Shown in pieces: positions 9,958 to 19,909 of a stretch of 64,000 nt of DNA. The notes under the pieces are model-generated. The model ran no database searches. It had not been told where the DNA came from and worked only from the letters and a program-made list of their open reading frames with translations. Source of the DNA: Wenzhouxiangella sp. XN79A (GTDB lineage Bacteria > Pseudomonadota > Gammaproteobacteria > Xanthomonadales > Wenzhouxiangellaceae); the NCBI RefSeq assembly GCF_012272825.1, contig NZ_JAAWWS010000125.1:62001-126000 (forward strand). Reading direction: 5' to 3'. How positions within the stretch are numbered: position 1 is the stretch's first letter; each line of letters starts with the position of its first letter. The translations under genes were made by a program, and so were the position numbers.

Positions 9958-10268
9958 TCGCCTTCGCCTTGCAGTCGTTTCAGGGCCAGCGCGTAGCCGC
10001 CGTGACCCATGTCCAGGAATCGCGCGACGCGGCCGATGGTGGTGACGCTGACCCCGGTGCGATCGTGGATCTCCCGATACGGCAGGCCGGCGTCGAGCAG
10101 CTGGACCACCCGCCAGCGGTCGACCAGCGCCTCGAGCTCGGCCGGGGTGGTGAGGTCGCGCAGCAGCGCGCGGATCTCGTCGGGCGTTTCCATGGCGTGG
10201 AACGCCTCGGCCAGGCTGTTGCGGGCGGCCCGGTTGGCCTTGAGGTGCTGCTCGTCGAGTTGTTTCAT
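9954..10268 (-). CDS. TrpR/YerC-like transcriptional regulator (probable his regulator)
   Basis: 104-residue helical protein of the TrpR superfamily (YerC/YecD group). It has the sequence [18 protein letters not shown] followed by [13 protein letters not shown], a helix-turn-helix that resembles the TrpR reader. It is the first gene of the his operon and overlaps hisG by ATGA. Members next to his genes in other bacteria have been proposed as histidine-responsive repressors. Two dyads just upstream (10292-10325) are candidate operators for autoregulation. Confidence 0.85.
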   Translation of the reverse strand: MKQLDEQHLKANRAARNSLAEAFHAMETPDEIRALLRDLTTPAELEALVDRWRVVQLLDAGLPYREIHDRTGVSVTTIGRVARFLDMGHGGYALALKRLQGEGE

Positions 10269-10291
10269 GGCGGGGCCGTGGGGTGGTTTTT

Positions 10292-10340
10292 CAGCATACT
10301 AGCACGCTCGTGTATTAATACGCTATTACATTATCAAGGC
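10292..10340 (-). promoter_or_regulatory. his operon promoter/operator region with two dyads
   Basis: Dyad 1 (GCATACTAGCACGC, 10294-10307) centres on CTAG and dyad 2 (GCGTATTAATACAC on the minus strand, 10310-10323) centres on TTAA; the inner ten bases of dyad 2 form a perfect palindrome (10312-10321). Both fit GCRTAYTARYAC, and their centres are 16 bp apart. CTAG-centred dyads recall TrpR operators. TTGATA (minus strand, 10337-10332) could be a -35 box; a good matching -10 was not settled. Confidence 0.5.
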
Positions 10341-10447
10341 GATGTGAACGCCGGCCGGTCCGACTGGCCGGGTCCGCGCGCCGAACAGACCGCCGGGAGG
10401 TCGTGTCCATATCGGCCCGCCCGTGCTTCCCGCAACGGTTCTTGCGA

Positions 10448-10477
10448 TTGCCGCGGGCCATCCGAACCGGCTAGAAT
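10448..10477 (+). promoter_or_regulatory. Candidate promoter of hppA
   Basis: TTGCCG (10448-10453), 18-bp spacer, TAGAAT (10472-10477). This would leave a leader of about 145 nt before the hppA start. The rest of the 10341-10628 stretch shows no gene. Confidence 0.5.
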
Positions 10478-10628
10478 GCAGCGCTTTGCCGGTGCTTGCC
10501 GGTTCCGCCGCACCGTGCACCGGAACGCGTCTCGTTCCGGAGCTTCAAGCCCGTCCAATCGATTATCCGTTCGATCATCGGATCGACGAACCAACGATGG
10601 ATTCAACGACAACAACCAGGGAGACACC

Positions 10629-12650
<2,022 letters not shown>

Positions 12651-12673
12651 GCGAAGCGACCACGCACCACAAG

Positions 12674-12702
12674 AAAGCGCGGCCCCGGGCCGCGCTTTTT
12701 TT
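12674..12702 (+). terminator. Rho-independent terminator after hppA
   Basis: AAAGCGCGGCCC pairs with GGGCCGCGCTTT and is followed by a run of T (TTTTTTTT through 12702). It lies 24 nt after the hppA stop. Confidence 0.9.
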
Positions 12703-12765
12703 GTGCCTGATTACGAATGAATCTCGGCCTCGGTCGGGTAGCCTCCCGGCATCGGAGTGCCTCCC

Positions 12766-13931
12766 TTCGCCCGCAAGCGGCCTCCGACAGGCCTTCGATC
12801 GAGTGCGCCGCCCACTTCGCCTGTTGGAGGGCGCTTGCGCGCGAACTGCCCTGACCACCCTTCGCCCGCAAGCGGCCTCCAACAGACCTTCGATCCGGCC
12901 TCGGCGCTGATTCGCCTGTTGGAGGGAGCTTGCTCGCGAACTGCTCGGGCCACCCTTCGCCCGCAAGCGGCCTCCAACAGGCCTTCGGTCGGGCGTTGCG
13001 CTGATTCGCCTGTTGGAGGGCGCTTGCTCGCGAACTGCTCGGGCCACCCTTCGCCCGCAAGCGGCCTCCAACAGGCCTTCGTTCGGGCGTTACGCTGGCT
13101 TCGCCTGTTGGAGGGCGCTTGCGCGCGAACCGGTCGGGCCACCCTTCGCCCGCAAGCGGCCTCCAACAGGCCTTCGTTCGGGCGTTACGCTGGCTTCGCC
13201 TGTTGGAGGGCGCTTGCGCGCGAACCGGTCGGGCCACCCTTCGCCCGCAAGCGGCCTCCAACAGGCCTTCGATCCGGCCTCGGCGCTGATTCGTCTGTTG
13301 GAGGGCGCTCGCGCGCGAACCGGCCGGGCCACCCTTCGCCCGCAAGCGGCCTCCAACAGACCTTCGATCCGGCGCCGGTGATCCGTCGCCTGTTGGAGGG
13401 CGCTCGCGCGCGAACCGGCCGGGCCACCCTTCGCCCGCAAGCGGCCTCCAACAGGCCTTCGTTCGGGCGTTGCGCTGCCTTCGCCTGTTGGAGGGCGCTC
13501 GCGCGCGAACCGGCCGGGCCACCCTTCGCCCGCAAGCGGCCTCCGACAGGCCTTCGATCGAGTGCGCCGCCCACTTCGCCTGTTGGAGGGCGCTTGCGCG
13601 CGAACCGATCCGGCCACCCTTCGCCCGCAAGCGGCCTCCAACAGGCCTTCGATCGGGCGTTGCGCTCGCTTCGCCTGTTGAAGGGCGCTCGCGCGCGAAC
13701 CGGCCGGGCCACCCTTCGCCCGCAAGCGGCCTCCAACAGACCTTCGATCCGGCGCCGGCGATCCGTCGCCTGTTGGAGGGAGCTTGCTCGCGAATCGGCC
13801 GGGCCACCCTTCGCCCGCAAGCGGCCTCCAACAGGCCTTCGTTCGGGTGTTGCGCTGGCTTCGCCTGTTGAAGGGCGCTCGCGCGCGAACCGGCCGGGCC
13901 ACCCTTCGCCCGCAAGCGGCCTCCAACAGGC
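12766..13931. repeat. Tandem REP/BIME-like array, about 12.5 units of 94-95 bp
   Basis: Thirteen copies of TTCGCCCGCAAGCGGCCTCC (starts near 12766, 12861, 12956, 13050, 13144, 13240, 13334, 13430, 13524, 13620, 13714, 13809, 13904) alternate with twelve copies of its near-inverse, CCTGTTGGAGGGCGCTTG followed by CGCGCGAAC. Each unit is therefore two REP-like palindromes head to head, joined by short variable linkers (for example CCGGTCGGGCCACCC). The GTTGGAGGGCGCTTGCGCGC core resembles the GTAG-type REP sequences of pseudomonads. Linkers differ between units (GATCGAGTGCGCC, GTTCGGGCGTTGCG, GATCCGGCGCCGG), so the array grew by more than one route. Open frames across it on both strands are by-products of the repeat. 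Confidence 0.9.
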
Positions 13932-14380
13932 GAACCTGGGCAAAAAGCGCTTTCGAAGGGTCCTTGCTTGCTGTTCTCGAGTTTCCTTCAAGCCGCCGGA
14001 GGGCTGTACTACCGGCTGAGAAACGTGCGTAATCGGGTTTCTGCTTGAGTTGGCAGGCAGCGTTTCTGGAGGATGGACGCCAAGAAGAGAAGGTGCACAG
14101 AACGCGAAGAATCGCTTGTGTGTGCTCGAAGCAACGAAACGGCGCGGAACAGGAACGGGCGATGCGCTGAACGTGGCCAAGTCACGCTGACTTCAGGAGG
14201 AACCTCCCGCCCGAGTGCTGGAACGTCTCTTTTTCATGATCGCAGCAACCGGGCCGGGTTCAAGAATCCGAAGACGTCGTCGGCCGCCGTCCTTCCGGCA
14301 TTCGGTTTCTCCCTGCGTTCTTCGCTACTTCTCCGCTTGGCGTAGAGAACCGGCCACCGATGCCGACCGAGGACCACGCG
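13932..14380. other. Gene-free stretch between REP array and tetR-like gene
   Basis: About 450 nt with no convincing gene, terminator or known element. The base composition is more AT-rich than the neighbouring genes. Nothing further is seen. Confidence 0.5.
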
Positions 14381-14974
14381 TCAGTGGGTGTCGATGAGGG
14401 TTTCGATAGCGTGCTGGACGTAGGCTTCGAATTCGTCGCTGCCGCGTTCCGGGGCCATGCCGCGGCTCTGGAGCTGGATGTAGCCGACGTAGCTGGTGTA
14501 GGTCAGCCGGGCCCGGTGGCGGGCCGATTCGGGGTCGAGGCCGAGCTCGCGGAAGGCCTTGGCGAGGTAGTCCAGCCGGCGCTGGGTGACCCGTTCGAGC
14601 ACCGGGCGCACGCGCGGGTCGTCGCTGGCCGCGCACAGGGCGGCGTGGATCTGGTGGCTGCGGTTCTGGCGGCTGGTGCGAAGCACGAACTCGGCCAGTC
14701 GCTCGGCGGCCGGCAGCGCCGAATCCAGCGAGCGGGCCAGGGATTCGGTGTCCTGCCGTTCCCAGCGTGACAGCGCCTGTTCCAGCAGCTGGTCGCGCGT
14801 CGGGAAGTGCCAGTAGAAACTGCCCTTGGTGATGCCCAGACGGCGGGCCAGCGGCTCGACACCGAGCCCGCTGAGGCCCTTCTCGGCAATCAGGTCGAGC
14901 GCGGCACGCTCCCAGTCGGCGGCCGTCAGGGTCGTCTTTTCGGTCGCGCTGGCTGCGGGATGGACTACGCTCAT
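14381..14974 (-). CDS. TetR/AcrR-family transcriptional regulator
   Basis: 197 residues. The N-terminal helix-turn-helix is clear (LDLIAEKGLSGLGVEPLARR then LGITKGSFYWHFPTRDQLL); the remainder is an all-helical ligand/dimer domain (DUF/TetR_C type) of unknown ligand. It starts 41 nt after the plsB stop on the same strand, so it may be co-transcribed with plsB and could respond to lipid metabolism, but no operator was identified. Confidence 0.9.
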   Translation of the reverse strand: MSVVHPAASATEKTTLTAADWERAALDLIAEKGLSGLGVEPLARRLGITKGSFYWHFPTRDQLLEQALSRWERQDTESLARSLDSALPAAERLAEFVLRTSRQNRSHQIHAALCAASDDPRVRPVLERVTQRRLDYLAKAFRELGLDPESARHRARLTYTSYVGYIQLQSRGMAPERGSDEFEAYVQHAIETLIDTH

Positions 14975-15015
14975 TCGGGCATTCTAGCAGCGCGCCGCGC
15001 TGCGGCGGGGGAGCG

Positions 15016-17541
15016 TCAGTCGCGCTTGCGCGGCCCCTCGAGCTCCAGCACGCGCGGCGTGATCTGCAGGATCGTATGCCGCACTTCCTTGTCCAGCACC
15101 AGCTTGGCGTCGCGGGCGAAGGTTTCGAGTCTGCGGTCGAAGGTCAGGTTGCCGTTGCCGTCGCGTCCGAGCACGTCGATGTCCTGGAGCGACTCGATGA
15201 ACTGCTTGAACAGCGTCCGGTCGGAGAACTCCGGCGCATCGAATTCGTGCAGCAGCGAGATCCGCTGCGCGCTGAGCGTGCACAGCTGTTCGAGCTGCTG
15301 GCGGCTGAGTCGGCCCGAACCGTTCTTGGCCAGCACCGCGATGGTGATGTAATAACGCTCGAAGGTCTGCAGCATCACGTTGCCGAGCAGCCGCAGGTAG
15401 TAGGTCGCATCCGAGCCGCCGGGGGTGCGCTGCAGGTAGTCGCCGCTCATGCCGATCAGCCCCAGCCGCACCAGCGCATCGGTGCAGCGCTGGATGATGA
15501 TCGGGATCTCCTCCGGCGCCCAGGGCAGGAACAGCTCCTTTTTCAGGAACGGATACACCGCCTCGCTGAGCCGGCGCACGCGCGTCTTGCCGACCCGTTG
15601 GTTGTTCAGGAAACAGCAGGCGATCCAGGCCGGCATCGCGAGCAGGTGGGCGATGTTGTTGCGGAAGTAGGTCAGCAGCACGCCGTTGCCCGGCTCGATC
15701 CGGATGATGTCGCCGAGCGCGTGCGCCTGGCGCTGGATGATGCCGAGGTCGAGGCCGTACTCGATGACCTGGCCCGGGGTCAGGTCGGTGATGGTGATCC
15801 GGTCGGAATACGCCGTCATCCGGATCAGGCGCTGGTAGACGTCGATCATGGCCTCGAGGTCGTCCTCGTCCAGGGCGTGCTTGCGGGTGGCCAGAAGCGC
15901 GGCGGCCAGCAGGTTGACCGGATTGACGTGCGCGGCGCGGTTGATGTTGACCATGATGTCGTTGGCCAGCTCGTCGACCACGTGCGGCAGCCACTCCGGC
16001 TTGCTGTCGGGTTCGAAGGGCTTGTCGGCCCAGTCCGGGCAGTGCCGGTCGAGCAGCGGGGCGAGCCGGATCGGTTCGCCGAAGCTGACCTGCACCTGGC
16101 CGTAGTTCTTGCGGATGATGTTGATGACGTTGCGGAAGTCGGCCAGCGACTCGGGCTTCTTTTCCTTGCCCGAAAGTTCAGAGATGTAGGAGCTGCCCTC
16201 GGCCAGGCGCTCGTAGCCGATGTAGACCGGCTGGAACAGTACCGGGCGCTCCCGGCTGCGCAGGAACGCACGGACCGTGATCGACAGCATGCCGGCGCGC
16301 GGCGGCAGCGAGCGACCGGTGCGCGAGCGGGTGCCTTCGATGAAATACTCCAGCGCCACGCCGCGGTCGATGATGCTGGCGACGTATTCGTTGAACACCG
16401 CCGAATACAGCGGCTGGGCACGGAACGAACGGCGCAGGAAGAACGCGCCGCCGAAGCGCAGGAAGCGACCCACCACCGGCAGGTTCAGGTTGATGCCGGC
16501 GGCGATGTGCGGAGGCACGAAGCCGCGTCGGTAGAGGATGAACGACAGCAGCATGTAATCGATGTGGCTGCGGTGGCAGGGCACGTAGACGATCTCGTGG
16601 CCCTGTTGCGCTTCCCGGAAGTCGCTGAAGTGGAATACCTGGACGCCGCGGTAGATGCGGTTCCAGAACCACGACAGCAGCAGCTCGGCGATGCGGATCG
16701 CCGAATAGGAATAGTCCGCGGCGATCTCGTAGGCGTACTTGCGCGCCTCGGCCTCGGCCTTGTGCATCTCGATCCTGTCGCGCCGTGCCTTCTGCGCGAT
16801 GGCCGCGCGGACCGGATCGGAACGGACCACCCGATCGACCAGCGTCCTGCGGTGCGAGCGATCGGGCCCGATCGCGGCGGTGCGCACGCGCTTGAAGTGC
16901 ACCCGGAGCACCCGGCTGACGCGGCGCAGGTCGAGCTCGGTGCCCTGGCCTTCGGCGGCGACGTCGGCCAGCGACACCGCTTTGCCGAACTGGACGAAGG
17001 TGGCGCGACCGTTGATCAGCGTCGCCAGCAGTCGCCGGAAGCGGCCGCCGATGTCCCAGTTTTCCGAAAACAGGATCTTGGCGATCGACTGTTCCTTTTC
17101 CGGGGCGCGACCGATTAATACCGAGACCGGCACGATCCGGACGTCGTCGACCCGTCCGGCATCCACGGCGTCGATCAGCGTCTCGAGCATTTCGGAGTGG
17201 CGACGCTTGACCGGCCGCCGGACCAGCCAGCCGCGGTGGCGACGGCTTGCACCGTAGCGGCGCGGCAGGTCGAGTTCGCCTTCGTCGAAGTCGGCATCCG
17301 GCAGCGGCCAGCCGCGCTTGCGGCAGATCTCCTGAACGATCAGCAGCGAGCTGAGCGCATAGGTGTCGAGGATGTAGAACACCGGCGTGCCCTGATCGAA
17401 CTTCTGTTCATCGACGTCCTCGGGGAGCACGGTCGCGCGGACCCACGCGTGCAGGACGCGGCCGAGCAACGCACGCCATTGCCGGCCCAGCGCATGCAGG
17501 GCCTGGCCGGGAAAGCGGCGGTGGGCGGGGTTCGACGACAT
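15016..17541 (-). CDS. plsB: Glycerol-3-phosphate 1-O-acyltransferase
   Basis: 841 residues, inner-membrane enzyme that acylates the sn-1 position of glycerol-3-phosphate, the first step of phospholipid synthesis. Acyltransferase motifs are visible in order: VPCHRSHIDYMLLSF (HX4D), GAFFLRRSF, YFIEGTRSRTGRSLPPRAG and FQPVYIGYE. The size matches E. coli PlsB. The ATG at 17541 is preferred (AGGAG 12 nt upstream); longer open frame upstream crosses a terminator and is non-coding. Confidence 0.95.
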   Translation of the reverse strand: MSSNPAHRRFPGQALHALGRQWRALLGRVLHAWVRATVLPEDVDEQKFDQGTPVFYILDTYALSSLLIVQEICRKRGWPLPDADFDEGELDLPRRYGASRRHRGWLVRRPVKRRHSEMLETLIDAVDAGRVDDVRIVPVSVLIGRAPEKEQSIAKILFSENWDIGGRFRRLLATLINGRATFVQFGKAVSLADVAAEGQGTELDLRRVSRVLRVHFKRVRTAAIGPDRSHRRTLVDRVVRSDPVRAAIAQKARRDRIEMHKAEAEARKYAYEIAADYSYSAIRIAELLLSWFWNRIYRGVQVFHFSDFREAQQGHEIVYVPCHRSHIDYMLLSFILYRRGFVPPHIAAGINLNLPVVGRFLRFGGAFFLRRSFRAQPLYSAVFNEYVASIIDRGVALEYFIEGTRSRTGRSLPPRAGMLSITVRAFLRSRERPVLFQPVYIGYERLAEGSSYISELSGKEKKPESLADFRNVINIIRKNYGQVQVSFGEPIRLAPLLDRHCPDWADKPFEPDSKPEWLPHVVDELANDIMVNINRAAHVNPVNLLAAALLATRKHALDEDDLEAMIDVYQRLIRMTAYSDRITITDLTPGQVIEYGLDLGIIQRQAHALGDIIRIEPGNGVLLTYFRNNIAHLLAMPAWIACCFLNNQRVGKTRVRRLSEAVYPFLKKELFLPWAPEEIPIIIQRCTDALVRLGLIGMSGDYLQRTPGGSDATYYLRLLGNVMLQTFERYYITIAVLAKNGSGRLSRQQLEQLCTLSAQRISLLHEFDAPEFSDRTLFKQFIESLQDIDVLGRDGNGNLTFDRRLETFARDAKLVLDKEVRHTILQITPRVLELEGPRKRD

Positions 17542-17610
17542 CGAGGACGGTCGCTCCTGGCGGGGCGCAGAGTTTACCACCGGCGCAGGCGATGACGATT
17601 CGAGGGCGTG

Positions 17611-17648
17611 CGGGCAAAAAAAAGAGGCAGGACGGGAGCGTCCTGCCT
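17611..17648 (-). terminator. Terminator downstream of pyrF
   Basis: On the minus strand AGGCAGGACG, loop CTCC, CGTCCTGCCT, then a T-rich run (CTTTTTTTT). It ends the pyrF transcript about 170 nt after its stop and about 70 nt before plsB. The 17649-17814 stretch shows no gene. Confidence 0.85.
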
Positions 17649-17814
17649 GCAAACCGGCCGAAGCCGGATTCATCCCCACGTGATCATGGCGACACGCTTT
17701 ATCGGATGTTGTTGTCGCTGCAACCGGTTCGCGGCGACGAGCCGGCGCGGAGAAATAATAACCTGAAGCCTGTTTTGAATGCAACACCTTGAGTAAGCGT
17801 TGTAAGAATCTGTT

Positions 17815-18528
17815 CTATCTCGCAAAAATGGATGCAATCTGTGCCTGGATGCCGGCCGCGGCCGCAGCCGGGTCGTCGGCGTCGCGGATCGGCCGGCCGA
17901 CGACGATGTAGTCGGCGCCGTTGGCGAAGGCCTGCTCGACGCCGAGCGTGCGTTTCTGGTCGTCGGTGTTGGCAACCGGGCGGATGCCGGGACAGACCAC
18001 GACCAGCGCCGGATCCGCGCCGGCGCGCAGGGCCGGTGCTTCCAGGCCCGAGGAGACCACGCCATCGCAGCCGAGTTTCAGCGCCCGCTTCGCCCGCGAC
18101 AGCACCAGCGCGCCGACATCGCAGTCGAACCCGAGATCGTCGAGGTCGCCCTGATCGAGGCTGGTCAGTGCAGTGACGGCGAGGATGCGGCTGTCGCCCT
18201 TGTTGGCCGCGGCTTCGGCCAGCATCGCGTCCTGGCCGTGCACGGTGATGAAGTCCACGCCGCGTTTCGAAAGCTGGGCCACGGCGCGGCCGACGGTGGC
18301 CGGCACGTCGAACAGCTTCAGATCGGCGAACACCTGCTTGCCGGCCGCGTCGAGTTCGTCGGCGAGTTCGAAGTAGGCCCCGGACAGGAACAGCTCCAGG
18401 CCGAGTTTGTAGTGTCGTACGTGGTCGCCGAGTGTGGCGATCAGCCGCCGGGCGCGTTCGGCGTCGGGCACGTCGAGCGCGAAGATCAACCGTTCGGCCG
18501 GGTCAGTCACGGAGGTGTTCGTGGGCAT
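17815..18528 (-). CDS. pyrF: Orotidine 5'-phosphate decarboxylase
   Basis: 237 residues; decarboxylates OMP to UMP, last step of pyrimidine synthesis. The catalytic K-D-D network is in QVFADLKLFDVPATV, preceded by FALDVPD; the phosphate loop is VVVCPGIRP and the C-terminal GADYIVVGRPI. The start overlaps the end of the upstream hydrolase gene by 26 nt. Confidence 0.96.
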   Translation of the reverse strand: MPTNTSVTDPAERLIFALDVPDAERARRLIATLGDHVRHYKLGLELFLSGAYFELADELDAAGKQVFADLKLFDVPATVGRAVAQLSKRGVDFITVHGQDAMLAEAAANKGDSRILAVTALTSLDQGDLDDLGFDCDVGALVLSRAKRALKLGCDGVVSSGLEAPALRAGADPALVVVCPGIRPVANTDDQKRTLGVEQAFANGADYIVVGRPIRDADDPAAAAAGIQAQIASIFAR

Positions 18529-19366
18529 GGATATGGTCCTTGATGCGTCGGGAAACGGGTTCGGCTGCCTGCATGTGCACGTGGTGACCGCCTTCGACGT
18601 CGACCCGCTCGAGGCAGCGCACGGCGGCGGCGCGACGCTCCATCAGGCCGTCGGGCAGCAGGCGCGAGCGCGGCGTGGCCAGCACGCACAGCGTCGGTGC
18701 CTCGATCGCGGCGAGCAGGTCGAGCACCTGCGGCTCGGTGTAGCGCTGGGTCGATGGCCAGGTCAGGCGCTGGTCGTGCCGCCATTGCCAGCCGCCGTCG
18801 ACCTCGGTCAGGCCGCGTTCGGCCAGCCGCTCGGCGGCCTCGACCGGCAGGTCGGAATCGTGGACCCGGGCGCCGATCGCGGCGGCGCGGTCGGGATGGA
18901 TGCGGCGCGGCCGCGGGCGCTGCCGGGCCAGCGCGTGGCGCCAGTTGGCCGCGGTCCGGGTACTCGGTGCCGACAGCGGTCCCAGCCCCTCGACGACGTT
19001 GAGCGTGCGCACGCGGGCCGGACAGGCCGCGGCGGTCACCGAGGCCACAGCGCCGCCCAGTGAATGACCGAGCAGGTGCGCCTGGTCCCAGCCCAGGGCG
19101 TCGAGTGCGCCGAGCACGTCGAAGACATAGTCGTCGAAGTGGTAGCGGGCAGCGTGCGGGCGCGGCGGCGATTCGCCGTGGCCGGGAAAGTCGATGCACA
19201 CCAGGTCGAGCCCATCGAGCGCCTCGAAGGCCGGTGCCCAGGTCAGTACGTTGTCCAGCCAGCCGTGCAGTGCCAGCACGCGCGGGCCGGGCCCCGGCCG
19301 GTGCAGGCCGGCGATCCGGGCCCCGGTGGCCGGCAGTGTCAGTTCGATCGGGGTCGTCGAGGGCAT
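18503..19366 (-). CDS. Alpha/beta-fold hydrolase
   Basis: 287 residues. The fold is shown by LALHGWLDN (oxyanion loop), DFPGHGESPPRP, the nucleophile elbow LLGHSLGGAVAS (Ser near 118), and the late VEGGHHVHMQ holding the catalytic His. It resembles the MEST/serine hydrolase-like group; the substrate is unknown. The ATG at 19366 is used because the sequence upstream lacks homology character. It is probably co-transcribed with pyrF. Confidence 0.85.
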   Translation of the reverse strand: MPSTTPIELTLPATGARIAGLHRPGPGPRVLALHGWLDNVLTWAPAFEALDGLDLVCIDFPGHGESPPRPHAARYHFDDYVFDVLGALDALGWDQAHLLGHSLGGAVASVTAAACPARVRTLNVVEGLGPLSAPSTRTAANWRHALARQRPRPRRIHPDRAAAIGARVHDSDLPVEAAERLAERGLTEVDGGWQWRHDQRLTWPSTQRYTEPQVLDLLAAIEAPTLCVLATPRSRLLPDGLMERRAAAVRCLERVDVEGGHHVHMQAAEPVSRRIKDHIHAHEHLRD

Positions 19367-19453
19367 GCAGCGTGGACAGTGGCCGGCAGGTTGCAGTAGT
19401 GTAACGGGATGGAAATCGGGACCGGCCGATACCGTCGGAACCGGGAGCAGAAA

Positions 19454-19873
19454 ATGAACAAGTTTCGAGATAGTGACGCCGAAGAGGAAACCGGTCACGA
19501 CATCTTCAATCCGGGCGTTTCCGACGATCAACGCCAGCGTGCCGAGGAGATGCTCGGCGGCCTGTCGTTCGGGATGTTCGTCGAGCAGCGCTCGCTCGAC
19601 AACGAATATCGCGCCGGGGTGTTGATCGGCCTGGACGGCTCGGACCCGGTCGAGGTTGCCGTCTCACCGATGATCGACGAGACCCTGCGCGAGCACGTGG
19701 TGCTGTGCGATCGGCCGCTGCACGCCCAGCAGAAGGCCCAGATCATCACGCGCCGGGCCGGGCGCGAGACCCGGCTGATGGGGTCGCTGAGCGCCAGCCG
19801 CCCCGGCCGGCGCGAGGAAGACAGGAAGGCCGATCCGCCGATCCACGTGGCCCGCTTCTACGACAACGCCTGA
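19454..19873 (+). CDS. Conserved-looking hypothetical protein
   Basis: 139 residues, charged, no signal peptide or membrane segment. No family is recognised. GGGAG lies 8 nt before the ATG at 19454, which supports that start over the in-frame ATG at 19409. Middle part (EYRAGVLIGLDGSDPVEVAV) looks like a small beta domain; the C-terminus is basic (TRRAGRETRLMGSLSASRPG). Divergent from the hydrolase gene and convergent with uvrD. Confidence 0.6.
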   Translation: MNKFRDSDAEEETGHDIFNPGVSDDQRQRAEEMLGGLSFGMFVEQRSLDNEYRAGVLIGLDGSDPVEVAVSPMIDETLREHVVLCDRPLHAQQKAQIITRRAGRETRLMGSLSASRPGRREEDRKADPPIHVARFYDNA

Positions 19874-19909
19874 ACCGGAGCGGTGCGGTCGCGGTTCATG
19901 GCCCAGGGA

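Noticed and set aside
17542-17787. N-terminal extension of PlsB
   Set aside because: The frame crosses the pyrF terminator hairpin, and PlsB homology starts at 17541.
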